A stretch of 64,000 nt of DNA, from assembly GCF_000178955.2 (NCBI RefSeq), contig NC_016631.1, forward strand, positions 6,173,578 through 6,237,577, given 5' to 3'. The notes under the pieces are model-generated. The model was not told the origin of the DNA. It ran no database searches and worked only from the letters and a program-made list of their open reading frames with translations. This stretch comes from Granulicella mallensis MP5ACTX8. Lineage in GTDB: Bacteria > Acidobacteriota > Terriglobia > Terriglobales > Acidobacteriaceae. Shown here one piece after another: positions 8,492 to 17,857 of this stretch (within the stretch, counting starts at the first letter, position 1; each line of letters starts with the position of its first letter). Position numbers and translations under genes: made by a program.

Positions 8492-9124
8492 ATGCCCAGT
8501 ACCGAAGTAAACCAGATGCTCGCCGCCGCCGCTGCTGCCTGCGAAGACAAGAAGGCAGAGGACATCCGCATTCTTGCACTAGATCCATCGGAGAGCGGCC
8601 TGACCGACTACTTCCTCATCTGCAACGGCACCAACGATCGCCAGAACGTCGCGATCAGTGATGAGATCGAAATTCGCCTGAAGCGCGAATTCGGCACCTA
8701 TCCCAATTCGGTCGAAGGCCGCCGCCAGGGCGACTGGGTCCTGATGGATTATGTCGACTTCATCGTCCACATCTTCTCCCCGGAGAAGCGTGCGTTTTAT
8801 GGACTGGAGCGTCTGCGCAAGACGGCAACGCGGTTGAGCATCGAAGATCTGAACGCGGAACTCAGGTCTCAGATCAACGCTTCGCGAAAGAAGAAACCCG
8901 CACCGGCAGCCGTGGCTCCGAAGAAAGCCGCCCCAGCTAAAAAGAAGTCGGCAACGGTCAAGAAAACCGTAGCAGCAAAGAAAGCCGTCCCCGCAAAAGC
9001 CGCGAAAAAGGCTCCTGCAAAGGCCTTGAAAAAGGCTCCCGCGAAAAAGGCAGCCCCTGTGAAACCAGCAAAGAAAGCCCCCGCCAAGAGCGCTGCGAAG
9101 AAGACTGCGAAATCGCGCTCGTAG
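8492..9124 (+). CDS. rsfS: Ribosomal silencing factor RsfS with a histone-H1-like tail
   Basis: Binds uL14 on the 50S subunit and blocks subunit joining. The DUF143 domain occupies residues 1-~125 (EDIRILALDPSESGLTDYFL, then DWVLMDYVDFIVHIFSPEKR). The start is set by TAAAGGAGTTTC immediately upstream. Unlike the usual ~105-130-residue protein, this one has ~84 further residues made almost only of Lys, Ala and Pro with repeated KKAPAK/AAKKA units, resembling eukaryotic H1 or bacterial H1-like tails. The tail is basic and disordered and probably binds nucleic acid (inference). The usual next gene, rlmH, is 4.1 kb away beyond a TonB receptor gene. Confidence 0.93.
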   Translation: MPSTEVNQMLAAAAAACEDKKAEDIRILALDPSESGLTDYFLICNGTNDRQNVAISDEIEIRLKREFGTYPNSVEGRRQGDWVLMDYVDFIVHIFSPEKRAFYGLERLRKTATRLSIEDLNAELRSQINASRKKKPAPAAVAPKKAAPAKKKSATVKKTVAAKKAVPAKAAKKAPAKALKKAPAKKAAPVKPAKKAPAKSAAKKTAKSRS

Positions 9125-9187
9125 CAGCTAGTGAGTTAGGCAAATCCCTGTACCCGGATCAGAGCTGCACGAAAGATAGAAACAAAC

Positions 9188-9219
9188 GAAAGGCGGAGAG
9201 CCGAAGCTCTCCGCCTTTC
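9188..9219 (-). terminator. Terminator of the first TonB receptor gene
   Basis: Perfect 14-bp stem (GAAAGGCGGAGAGC, 9188-9201, with 9206-9219) closed by a CGAA loop on the plus strand (TTCG on the minus strand). It lies 18 bp past the stop of the minus-strand receptor gene. Nearly the same stem follows the second receptor gene. Confidence 0.85.
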
Positions 9220-9237
9220 CTTATTGAGTAGTTGTGG

Positions 9238-12200
9238 TTAGAACTCCAGACGCAGTGCTAGTTGCAACACGCGGGCTCCGTTGTTCAAGTTTCCAGCCGG
9301 TTCAACTGTATTGCTGATCTGACCGAAAGTGTTGCTGACCGTGTCCTGCTGATCAAGACCGTTGAAGGTATTCTCAGACGGCAAGCCGAAGTTCGGGTGG
9401 TTGAATACGTTGAAGGCATCGGCACGGAACTTCAGGTTGACGCTGTCTTTGTAGACGGGGAACGTCTTAGCCAAGCCCAGATCCTGGTTGCCGAAGCGTG
9501 GCCCACGCAAGCCGTTACGAGCACCGATCTGGAAGCCGATCGGTCCAACGTAGGCGGACTGCGCTGCAGATTGGCTTGCGAAGATATTGACTCCGCCACC
9601 AGCTGCCTTAGTCAGATGGGTTGCCACTGCAGACTTGGGTCCGACAAGGATACCAGGCGCATCGTTCGAGTAGCTTGCATCGAAGGCATCGGAGTTCGTT
9701 CCCCATGCCTGTCCGGTGTGCCATGTCGTGATGCCGCTGATATCCCAGCCGCCGATCGCTTCTTCCGCCCACAGAGGAATCGTGGCGAAGAACTGGCGAT
9801 GACGTCCGATGGGCAGTTGGTACGTTTCGTCCGCCGTGATGTAGTGGGTCACATCAAAGTCGGAGTTGGCACGGCACTCGCGAGGACGTACAACGTCACA
9901 GATCAGACCCGTGCCACCGATACCTGTATCACCTTGCGAGTTAGCGAAAGCTGAGACGTTATCAATGGAGTGCGAGAAGGTGTAGTTCACATCGAACTGC
10001 AGACCGTGTGAAAGGTTCTTCTGCAACGACACCAACATGCCGTTGTAGGTGGAGAATCCTTTATTGGTAAAGAACGTGTTTTCAGAGAACTGGGCGGCAG
10101 AACCTACATTGAGTGCGGTGAAGTTAGAGAGCGCCTGGACAAAGTCTCCGAAGTCGCCGTTCTGAGCCAGACCACTAAAGGTATAAGCAAGATATTGCGT
10201 GTTGTTGGCGAAGGCTTGAGTGATATTACCGTTGCTATCCTTGACCGGGTTTGCAACTCCAAGCCCAGGTGTCACGAGGTGCTCAAACCAGGGCTGTGCA
10301 GCAAGACTGGCTGGGTTCGCACCGGCTCTGAGTTGAGTCGTAATTGCCGCAAAGGCATTGGAAAGAAGCTCGCCAGAGGAAGGATCTTTGAAATCGATAA
10401 TCTGGTTTGCATCGGCCTGCGCCAAAAGGCGACGGCCCAGGCGGCCCGCGTAGCTGAGCTTGAAGACAAAGCCTCCCTCAAACTCGTGCTGCATGCCAAA
10501 GTTATAGGCGATGGAATACGGCGTCTTCAAAGAAGGGTCGATGGTTGCGTTGAAGGCCGTTCCATTCTGGAGACCGAAAGGTATTCCGTTCGCCACAAAT
10601 GGCTGGTAAGGAGCCTTCGGTGAGGCAGGGGCTGCGGGAATCTGGCCGATGTTTCCACCTGCACCGATGCGTGGATCGTTCCGGAGGGAAGCAACCGGAT
10701 CGCCGGGAGTGCCCGAGGGAGTGGACTTCGTCTGTTGGAAGAGATACGAGTCTGTGTCCTGATAACTCTGAACCGCGTTGATGATCGTGCGGTCATAGAC
10801 CACGCCGATACCACCGTTGAATACGGTCTTCTTGTCGAAATCAGGGTTGTAGGCAAAGGCAAAGCGAGGTGCGAAGTTCTTGTACTGAGGCTGGTAAATC
10901 GGTGGGCCGTTATTGGCCTTTCCACCCAGGATATAGGTGATCAGGGGCACGGCATTCGGCCCAGTTTGTCCCGCAGCGCTCTGCGCCAGACGAGCATTGA
11001 AGTACTGGTCAAAGGTCAGAGGCTCCAGACTCTCAAGGCCACGGGTTTCATAGGGCACCGAGAACAGCTGATAGTTCACACCGTACGAAAGAGTCAATTG
11101 GGAATTAGCTTTCCAGGTGTCAGCAAAATACAACTGGGTCTGGTAGTTCTGGTAGATACGCTGATCGCCTGTGAGTTGCGGCAGCACATTACCGTTCTTG
11201 TCGTAGTTGAAGTCACTCTGGATGCTTCCGACGCGGCCCAGAATGTAGGCAAGGGCCTGATCGTAAGGAGCAGTAGAAGCACTCGCCGTGTTGATGTCCG
11301 TAGGACGCAGTTGAGCATTGAGGTTCAGGGTCTGGCCGCCCAGACCGATCTCAACCGTGTTGTAGTCGATGGAGCTATTGTTTTTGGGCTTGATGTCCTT
11401 GAAGGTCCCGCCGAACTGGAAGGTGTGACCACCCTTTGTCCAGGTAAAATCGTCGCCGATCATCTCAACAGGGACACGGCGGCTCTGGGTGGCCGGATTC
11501 AGATAGAGGGAAGAGGCAAGAGCGGCCTGGGTACCATCTCCGAAGGTAAAGAAATTAGGGCCATCCGGATTGAAGTTATTGCCGAGATCAATCTTCTGAA
11601 CCGTTTCACCGATGACGAACTGGTTCGTCTTGTTGGAACCAATCACCCAGGTATGGCCGATGACAAAAGCATACGAACGGTCGACGAGAGGATCGGTAAT
11701 AGGATCGCCCGGAAATTCATTCGGGGCGTTGACAGCGTTCTCGCGGGTGATCGTAAAGCGCGCGAACAGCTTCATCTTGGAGTTCAGGTTGTAATCAACC
11801 CTGCCCACATAGTTCGTGTTGAAGTCGTTGTCGGGGGCGTTGAAGGAGAAGCCTCCCGAGTTGAGGCCGTCTCCACTGGACTGGTTGTTGGAATGGGGGA
11901 AGCGCGCATTCGTAAGAGTCTGCCAGTTGCCGTTTACACCGTTACCCTGAGGATCGAGACCCAAGATCTGGGCTTCGTTCAATGTTCCAACCGATCCATC
12001 GGCCCTGTTGTAGTTAATATTGCCAGCGCGGAGCGAATCGAGAGGAACGGTCCTCTGAACAAGCGAGGTTCTAATAATGCGGGAGTTGTTGTAGTCGAAG
12101 AAGAAGAACAGCTTGTCCTTGATAATCGGTCCGCCAATATTGCCGCCGAACTGATTCTGGATCAGGTGGTTGCGGGGAATAGCGGGCGTTGCATTGTTGC

Positions 12201-13026
12201 TGAACCAGCTATTGGCCACAAGCGACGGATCACGATGATACTCGTTGATGTTGCCGTGAAACTGATTGGTACCGCTCTTCGTAACGAGCTGGAACTGTCC
12301 GCCGCTGGAGGGGCCGCCAGTTGCCGGGATACCGCCGACCGTGCCGCGGAACTCCTGAACCGAGTCGATAGGCGCATGGCCTACGATGGTACTGCTGCTA
12401 AAGCCCGAAGTGATTCCAGCGCCGGTGTTGCTTTGGATAGCGCCGCCATTCGAAAAGTCGTTAACATCCAGGCCGTCCAGCGTGACGTTGTTCTGGTCGA
12501 CACGCGCACCCGTCGTGGAACCTGTATCCGTTACACCCGGCTGCAGCGTAAAGAGCGCCGTAGGATCTCCTCTTTGCTGTACAGGAAGATCGTTGAGAAG
12601 TTTTACGTCGAAGTTGTTGCCGATGGAGGCATCCGTCGTGTTGATTGTGACTTCCGAGTTCGAAGCCGTTACCTCAACCTGCTGATTCGAGCCGGCAAGC
12701 AACTGCGCATCCTGGGTGCGGGTCGTCGCTACCGCCAGATAGATATCTCTAACAGCCAGCGCGGCAAAGCCGGCGTGTACGAAGTTAGCCTCATACCCAG
12801 GCCCCGGAGGAACGTTCGAGAAGCGGTAAGAACCGTTATCGCTCGTGGTTTGGGTGTACTTCAATCCCTTGGTCTTGTTGGTTAGGGTCACAACAGTACC
12901 CGGTACAGCAGCCCCCGTTGCGTCAGTCACGGAACCCACCATGGCGGATACATCTTGTGCTTTCAGAAGGGATGATGCGGAGAATGAGACTGTCAGAAAA
13001 ACGATAAACGCGAAAATCTTCTTCAT
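9238..13026 (-). CDS. TonB-dependent receptor, Oar-like (first copy)
   Basis: Outer-membrane receptor of 1262 aa. The order is signal peptide (MKKIFAFIVFLTVSFSASS, cleavage near LKAQ); carboxypeptidase-regulatory-like Ig-type domain (about 25-110); plug (VTLDGLDVNDFSNG and GTNQFHGNINEYHRD); long beta-barrel starting around NQFGGNIGGPIIKDK; and a terminal aromatic beta-signal (LALRLEF). The ATG at 13026 is chosen because it begins the signal peptide and follows GAGGAG; a longer frame to 13131 is unlikely. From family knowledge such receptors import large substrates, often glycans, using TonB. The substrate is unknown. It is preceded by a sigma-54-like promoter and interrupts the rsfS-rlmH order. 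Confidence 0.93.
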   Translation of the reverse strand: MKKIFAFIVFLTVSFSASSLLKAQDVSAMVGSVTDATGAAVPGTVVTLTNKTKGLKYTQTTSDNGSYRFSNVPPGPGYEANFVHAGFAALAVRDIYLAVATTRTQDAQLLAGSNQQVEVTASNSEVTINTTDASIGNNFDVKLLNDLPVQQRGDPTALFTLQPGVTDTGSTTGARVDQNNVTLDGLDVNDFSNGGAIQSNTGAGITSGFSSSTIVGHAPIDSVQEFRGTVGGIPATGGPSSGGQFQLVTKSGTNQFHGNINEYHRDPSLVANSWFSNNATPAIPRNHLIQNQFGGNIGGPIIKDKLFFFFDYNNSRIIRTSLVQRTVPLDSLRAGNINYNRADGSVGTLNEAQILGLDPQGNGVNGNWQTLTNARFPHSNNQSSGDGLNSGGFSFNAPDNDFNTNYVGRVDYNLNSKMKLFARFTITRENAVNAPNEFPGDPITDPLVDRSYAFVIGHTWVIGSNKTNQFVIGETVQKIDLGNNFNPDGPNFFTFGDGTQAALASSLYLNPATQSRRVPVEMIGDDFTWTKGGHTFQFGGTFKDIKPKNNSSIDYNTVEIGLGGQTLNLNAQLRPTDINTASASTAPYDQALAYILGRVGSIQSDFNYDKNGNVLPQLTGDQRIYQNYQTQLYFADTWKANSQLTLSYGVNYQLFSVPYETRGLESLEPLTFDQYFNARLAQSAAGQTGPNAVPLITYILGGKANNGPPIYQPQYKNFAPRFAFAYNPDFDKKTVFNGGIGVVYDRTIINAVQSYQDTDSYLFQQTKSTPSGTPGDPVASLRNDPRIGAGGNIGQIPAAPASPKAPYQPFVANGIPFGLQNGTAFNATIDPSLKTPYSIAYNFGMQHEFEGGFVFKLSYAGRLGRRLLAQADANQIIDFKDPSSGELLSNAFAAITTQLRAGANPASLAAQPWFEHLVTPGLGVANPVKDSNGNITQAFANNTQYLAYTFSGLAQNGDFGDFVQALSNFTALNVGSAAQFSENTFFTNKGFSTYNGMLVSLQKNLSHGLQFDVNYTFSHSIDNVSAFANSQGDTGIGGTGLICDVVRPRECRANSDFDVTHYITADETYQLPIGRHRQFFATIPLWAEEAIGGWDISGITTWHTGQAWGTNSDAFDASYSNDAPGILVGPKSAVATHLTKAAGGGVNIFASQSAAQSAYVGPIGFQIGARNGLRGPRFGNQDLGLAKTFPVYKDSVNLKFRADAFNVFNHPNFGLPSENTFNGLDQQDTVSNTFGQISNTVEPAGNLNNGARVLQLALRLEF

Positions 13027-13119
13027 GTACTTCGATTGCTCCTCAAATACCGGGGGGGCGGGTGGCATACAAACGCGGGCCGAATGCCCAGCGGTGCATG
13101 CGAATCTACGATGAGCCTT

Positions 13120-13135
13120 TGCATTTTTCATGCCA
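13120..13135 (-). promoter_or_regulatory. Sigma-54-type promoter of the first TonB receptor gene
   Basis: On the minus strand TGGCATGAAAAATGCA matches the -24/-12 consensus TGGCACG-N4-TTGCW, with the invariant GG and GC at the correct spacing. It lies ~94 bp upstream of the ATG. The second receptor gene has a matching element at nearly the same distance. Confidence 0.55.
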
Positions 13136-13251
13136 AATCATGCCATTCGCCAAATATTGATATTTGCGCCTTCCAGCTTTTGGTTTTGTGTAAAAAAATA
13201 TTGTTTTCCGTCCTTGATTTGCAGGCGCCTATGCAATTCTGTAGATCAACG

Positions 13252-13704
13252 ATGGAAATCCTCCTCGCAACCATCCGGCCACGGCGCTCGGCCGCCTCAG
13301 AACCTGACGCCCAACTGCTCCAGCGCTATATCCAGCGCTCCAGCCGATATGTTCCCTGTGAGCAGCGCGAGTTTTCCTCTGAGGCTGCACTGTTCGCCCA
13401 CCTCGATCGTCCTGCCCGACGCACGACGCCCTACCTCATCCTGACCGACAGCCGGGGAAAACAGATGTCCTCTGAGGAGTTTGCCTCCACACTTGGGGGT
13501 GTTCAGGATAGCGGTGTCCAACAGGTGGTCATGGCCATTGGCCCGGCCGACGGCTGGTCGCCCGAAGCCCTCCGTCGCGCCAGCCTTACAGTGGCTTTCG
13601 GGCGAATTACTCTGCCACATGAGCTGGCCGCTGTCGTAGCCTCCGAACAGATCTATCGCGCCCTGACCATTCGTGCCGGGCATCCGTATCATCACGGGCA
13701 CTAA
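13252..13704 (+). CDS. rlmH: 23S rRNA (pseudouridine1915-N3)-methyltransferase RlmH
   Basis: SPOUT methyltransferase of 150 aa that methylates pseudouridine 1915 in helix 69. Visible family features are the N-terminus MEILLATIRPRR, the SAM-binding knot (VVMAIGPADGW) and the C-terminal TLPHELAAVVASEQIYRAL followed by HPYHHGH. The ATG at 13252 gives the canonical start, although no strong ribosome-binding site precedes it; the longer frame to 13036 runs through the receptor promoter. It is isolated between two opposite-strand TonB receptor genes instead of following rsfS. Confidence 0.93.
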   Translation: MEILLATIRPRRSAASEPDAQLLQRYIQRSSRYVPCEQREFSSEAALFAHLDRPARRTTPYLILTDSRGKQMSSEEFASTLGGVQDSGVQQVVMAIGPADGWSPEALRRASLTVAFGRITLPHELAAVVASEQIYRALTIRAGHPYHHGH

Positions 13705-13726
13705 AACACTCACCATAAATAAAAAG

Positions 13727-13750
13727 GGCGGAGAGCCTAAGCTCTCCGCC
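13727..13750. terminator. Terminator between rlmH and the second TonB receptor gene
   Basis: Stem GGCGGAGAGC (13727-13736) with GCTCTCCGCC (13741-13750), loop CTAA, flanked by A-rich and T-rich runs. It lies between convergent genes and can serve both. It is a sister of the hairpin at 9188-9219. Confidence 0.8.
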
Positions 13751-13774
13751 TTTCGCTACTGCAAAATCAACGAG

Positions 13775-16700
13775 TTAGAAGCTCAACTGGAGTTGAAACT
13801 CTATCGTGCGCGGCGCACCTTGATCGAAGGTTCCCGATTGGCGAGATACGCGATAGGCGTTCTGAACATCCTGCCCATTGTTGAAGGTTGGTCCGTTTAC
13901 GCTGCCAGGCCCTGGCGAACCAAGATTGCCCTGGAAGGTTGCGGCGCTGGGATTGCCGGAGGTATCTCCAAAGTTAGAGAAGTTAGCAATATTGTAGAAA
14001 GCGACCTTCGGTTCGAGCGTTACGGCATCGCCGAGTGTATGCACGTAGTGACCTAAACGAATCGGGTAGGCGAACGTGAGATCGACCTGCCGGTAATCGG
14101 CATTGCCAGGAGCCACACCATTCTGGATGGAATTGACCAGTGGCTGCACCGTACCACCGAGGGCGATGAGTTGGGCCTGGGTGAGAAGACCGCTACCGAC
14201 CAGCACCTTGCCTGCCGGTGTGAGCGAGCCTGCCACGGTCGAGTTGAAGTTGTTGATGTAGTGAGATAGATTGCTGGGCTTGATGCGGTGCATGTAGTCG
14301 CCAGGCATTGTCCCCGGAGCAAGGTCACCCGTCGTTCCATCGCCGGTCAAATCGGAACGATAGATGTTGCCGACAGCAGAAGCGGTATTGTCCAGCGTCA
14401 GCGTCTGCGGAAGCGCCGAGTAGAAATGACCGATGATCCCAACCTCCGGACCGTACTTCAGCAGGAAGGAGCCTCCGAATGAGACCTGGTGTTTACGGTC
14501 GAGTTCGGAACGGCCCATGTAAGCGGTCGGATGGTCATTGTCGAAGGAGAGGTTGTTGAAGAACTGGTCTCCCGTGGTGTTGTTCGAGGTCGAAAGGATG
14601 CGGGACAGATTGTAGGAGACCTGAAGATTGGAGCGCTCGATGCCCCGTATAGGATGTGACGACTGTTGGCGGAAGACGACCTGAAGCGCATCGTAGCCAG
14701 ACCGGCCAACCGGGAGGATAAAAGAGCCGCTACCCAGAAGCGGGTTCTGGCCAGGGAATGCCGCGCCGGTTGCAACCGTCTTGCCATTGCTCGCTGGCGA
14801 GTTGGCTCCAAGGAACTCCTTGGCCCCGTCCAATCCCTTGCCGGCAAAGTCGTCGATTGTCGCTCCGTTAGCAATGGCGCAGTTAATAGCTGCCGAAGTG
14901 TATCCCTGCGGACACATGGGATAACCGGCGTAATTGTTCGCCGGATCCGGCGCAAGTGTGGCCGCAATTGCATTCTGCGCCGCAGTGGGGTTGAAGTAGC
15001 GAGCGGCGCCAAGGTGGTTGACGTCCAAGAGCTGCCCGACCTTCAGAGTGCTGTTGTGGATGTAATCCACGGAGAGGACAGCGCCCTTGAAAAGCTCATG
15101 CTGCGCGCCGAGATTCCACTGTTCCGAGTAAGGCGTACGGTAGGGAGCGCCATAGATTCCGCTGGCGCTCAAGGTTTCTCCGATGAAGCCGCTATTGGTG
15201 CCCTGAGGATTTTTCGCTGCGATGCTCTGGAAACTTTGTGAAAGCGCAAGGACGTACGGGGCTGCCTGGCCAACAGGAAGGGCGCAGATCTGGGAGATGT
15301 TCAACGTTGTTCCGTTGACCGTTGCACCGGACGTAATACTGCCGTCAGCGTTCGCATATTGGCCGGAGCAGAACGACTGTCCATCAGCCTGCGCGAAGAA
15401 CGGGCCTTTGGCCAGCAGAGAGGTGCGGGCATTGGTGGTGTTATTGAAGACGTCGCCATCATAGAAGATGCCAAAGCCGGCGCGGATAACAGTTTTGTGA
15501 TTGCCAGGGGCATAGGCAAAACCGATCTGCGGGCCGAAGTTGGCGTACGGCTGATGGACGCTGGGGGCGAACTGGGGACCAAACTGGCCGAGGAGCGAAG
15601 TGCTTCCAGAGCAGGGAGCCTGGTTCGGACCGCCAGCTGGGTTGTAGACGGCGGGGTCGAGGGCCGAGCACGGGATCGGCGCCACGTCCTGGTTCGCGCG
15701 GTCTGTATCGACAGACCAGCGCAGACCGGCGCTGAGGGTAAAGTTGGGGGTTACCTTCCAGCCGTCCGCCACATAAGCACCTTCGCGCCAGTCGTGAGTA
15801 CCGCCGCCAATCAGGCCGAATCCGGGATTTTCCGTGAAGAAGCCGAGATTGTTGCCGATGGCAATCGTGCTGGCATGGTAGCCGTTGAGAGGATCGGAGG
15901 GACAGGCAGCCGCGCCTACGACATTGCCGCAACCAGGCGCTGTCGGATCCCCATCGACCGGTCCGGTAAACAAGGTGGCAGAGTTTTCGCGAAGCCGGGG
16001 ACCAAGGCCGAAGAAGTTAGCAAAACCGCCGCCGAGGATGTGATTGATGCTGTAACCGAAACGGATGGTATGCGCACCCTTGGTCCAGGAACCGTCATAA
16101 CGAGCCTGGGCGTCCGTCTGGAACGTGCCCTGCGGGGCATCGACGTTCGGCCCGGTGGCCAGCAGAGGCGATGTGCCGGCAACATTCTGCAAGGCGATGC
16201 CGGGGATCAGGTCCAGCGGAGATGAGGTTGAGGTGTCGCTGATGAGATTATGGAATTTTTCGTAGCTTCCACGGAAGGAGTGCGTAAAGTGACCGAGTTG
16301 GAAGTCTGCGCCACCCGCGATGCCCGGCGTATTGTCGCGATTCGCATAGGTCTCGAACTGCTCACCAAAGTTGCCGGCAACCGAGTTGACGTTATAGTTC
16401 ACGCGGGCGAAGTAGTGACCGCCGAAAGGACCGTTGTAGTCCAGACGAATCGTTGAATAGGTTTCCCGATAGGAGAAAGGAATATTCAGGTTTTGGTATT
16501 GGGGGAAGATCGACGAAACACCTGCTGCCTGCGAGGCGTCCTGCTTGATGCGCTCGGCGTTGCCGAAGAAGAAGAGTTTGTCTTTGAAGATCGGGCCGCC
16601 AAGAGAGCCGCCAAACTGGTTCCGCTGGAAGGGGGTCTGGGTGCCAAACTCCGTGGCAAAGCCCGCACGGGAATCCTGGAAGTTGTAGAACAGTTCACCG

Positions 16701-17449
16701 TGGAAGCCGTTGGTACCGGATTTGGTAGCAACCAGAACCTGTCCAGTCGAGGTGACCTCGCCGGAGACGTCCTGCGTTGAACGGTTTAACTGAAATTCGC
16801 CGATGGAGCCCTGCGACACGTTGAAGATGGTGGTACCGACGGTTTCGTCGGTGATGTCCTGACCATCGAGAAGGATACGAGTGGTGCGTCCCGCAATACC
16901 ACCGATGGACAAGGCCGAGTAGCCAGCCTTCGTAGGATCGAAGGAACCGCCAGACTGCAGAATGACGCCGGGTTCGATCTGGGCCACATCGAGGAAGTTA
17001 CGGCCATTGATGGGAAGCGAGCTAATCTGCTGAGAGGTCAACACATCGCTGACACCCGGTTGATCGGTGTTAACCTGGACACCGCCCGCGCTAACTTCAA
17101 CGGTTTCAGTCGATTTGCCTACCGTGAGCTTGTAGGTCCCGGTGGTGGCTGTACCGATGCGGATCGACGTATTGATCGCAAGCGTTTCGAATCCGGACAT
17201 GCTCACCGTGACCTTATAGGAGCCTGGAAGCAATGGGCCAACCGCATAGTAGCCGGAGCCGTCCGTCTTGGCTTCTTTTACCGAACCTGTATCGACGTTG
17301 CGAACGCTGATCTGCGCACCCGGTATGGCCGCGCCACTAGGGTCCGTAATGGTCCCCTCAATCGATCCACCATTGGTTGAGGTCACCTGGCCGTAAGCAA
17401 TCGTCAGTGACGCCATGAGCACAACTAAAAGCGCAAAAATTTTCTTCAT
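13775..17449 (-). CDS. TonB-dependent receptor, Oar-like (second copy)
   Basis: Outer-membrane receptor of 1224 aa. It has a signal peptide (MKKIFALLVVLMASLTIAYG), an Ig-like carboxypeptidase-regulatory domain (about 30-110), a plug with RILLDGQDITDE and GTNGFHGELFYNFQD, a barrel from about NQFGGSLGGPIFKDKLFF, and a terminal aromatic residue (FQLQLSF). The ATG at 17449 starts the signal peptide. The signal peptide resembles that of the first copy and both share the promoter type and the terminator stem. The interior differs strongly, so they are paralogues with probably different substrates rather than a recent duplication. Confidence 0.93.
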   Translation of the reverse strand: MKKIFALLVVLMASLTIAYGQVTSTNGGSIEGTITDPSGAAIPGAQISVRNVDTGSVKEAKTDGSGYYAVGPLLPGSYKVTVSMSGFETLAINTSIRIGTATTGTYKLTVGKSTETVEVSAGGVQVNTDQPGVSDVLTSQQISSLPINGRNFLDVAQIEPGVILQSGGSFDPTKAGYSALSIGGIAGRTTRILLDGQDITDETVGTTIFNVSQGSIGEFQLNRSTQDVSGEVTSTGQVLVATKSGTNGFHGELFYNFQDSRAGFATEFGTQTPFQRNQFGGSLGGPIFKDKLFFFGNAERIKQDASQAAGVSSIFPQYQNLNIPFSYRETYSTIRLDYNGPFGGHYFARVNYNVNSVAGNFGEQFETYANRDNTPGIAGGADFQLGHFTHSFRGSYEKFHNLISDTSTSSPLDLIPGIALQNVAGTSPLLATGPNVDAPQGTFQTDAQARYDGSWTKGAHTIRFGYSINHILGGGFANFFGLGPRLRENSATLFTGPVDGDPTAPGCGNVVGAAACPSDPLNGYHASTIAIGNNLGFFTENPGFGLIGGGTHDWREGAYVADGWKVTPNFTLSAGLRWSVDTDRANQDVAPIPCSALDPAVYNPAGGPNQAPCSGSTSLLGQFGPQFAPSVHQPYANFGPQIGFAYAPGNHKTVIRAGFGIFYDGDVFNNTTNARTSLLAKGPFFAQADGQSFCSGQYANADGSITSGATVNGTTLNISQICALPVGQAAPYVLALSQSFQSIAAKNPQGTNSGFIGETLSASGIYGAPYRTPYSEQWNLGAQHELFKGAVLSVDYIHNSTLKVGQLLDVNHLGAARYFNPTAAQNAIAATLAPDPANNYAGYPMCPQGYTSAAINCAIANGATIDDFAGKGLDGAKEFLGANSPASNGKTVATGAAFPGQNPLLGSGSFILPVGRSGYDALQVVFRQQSSHPIRGIERSNLQVSYNLSRILSTSNNTTGDQFFNNLSFDNDHPTAYMGRSELDRKHQVSFGGSFLLKYGPEVGIIGHFYSALPQTLTLDNTASAVGNIYRSDLTGDGTTGDLAPGTMPGDYMHRIKPSNLSHYINNFNSTVAGSLTPAGKVLVGSGLLTQAQLIALGGTVQPLVNSIQNGVAPGNADYRQVDLTFAYPIRLGHYVHTLGDAVTLEPKVAFYNIANFSNFGDTSGNPSAATFQGNLGSPGPGSVNGPTFNNGQDVQNAYRVSRQSGTFDQGAPRTIEFQLQLSF

Positions 17450-17857
17450 AAGTCCGTTTATCCTCAGCAAAGAAAGCAGCCCCTATGGAGACATTCGCAG
17501 GCATCGCGAACACCACGTACAAAGTGTCTGTTTATGAAACTTGCGATTAGCCTTGCACGTCTTATACCAAACATAAAAACCGGGGAATACTGAGGATATT
17601 CCGATCTGCAAAGTTATCGGACTGCGGGATACTACACTTTATAACGAGTGTTACTTATCAAAACTATGTAATTTTGTATTCACGGCTCAGCTCTTCAGTG
17701 TTCCAACCTCTAGAGTCATGATCATTCCGCCCTCAAAACATCCACCGCGCAGCCTCATCCAGCCGGACGCGGGCTGGAACAAGAGGGTCTTCGCACTCGG
17801 AATGACAGAAGAAAGAGCGAAAGCCAACCCTGCTCAACCTGCGTTAACATCATCCGC
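17450..17857. other. Receptor promoter region, otherwise no gene
   Basis: This 408-bp gap holds the leader and sigma-54-like promoter of the second receptor gene (17554-17569). It also holds a degenerate repeat remnant around 17775-17818 (GCACTCGGAATGACAGAAG) just upstream of the cupin gene. I see no coding frame or RNA gene in it. Confidence 0.6.
17554..17569 (-). promoter_or_regulatory. Sigma-54-type promoter of the second TonB receptor gene
   Basis: On the minus strand TGGTATAAGACGTGCA keeps the TGG (-24) and TGC (-12) elements at the spacing of sigma-54 promoters, ~105 bp before the ATG. The flanks on both sides (TTTGG before, AAGGC after) also match the first receptor's promoter region. 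Confidence 0.45.

Noticed and set aside
10735..12885. A 716-aa plus-strand open frame
   Set aside because: It is the antisense shadow of the first TonB receptor gene, which has a signal peptide, domain order and terminator of its own.
13036..13251. Longer N-terminus for RlmH
   Set aside because: The extension overlaps the receptor leader and promoter, and RlmH homologues begin at the equivalent of MEILLATIRPR.
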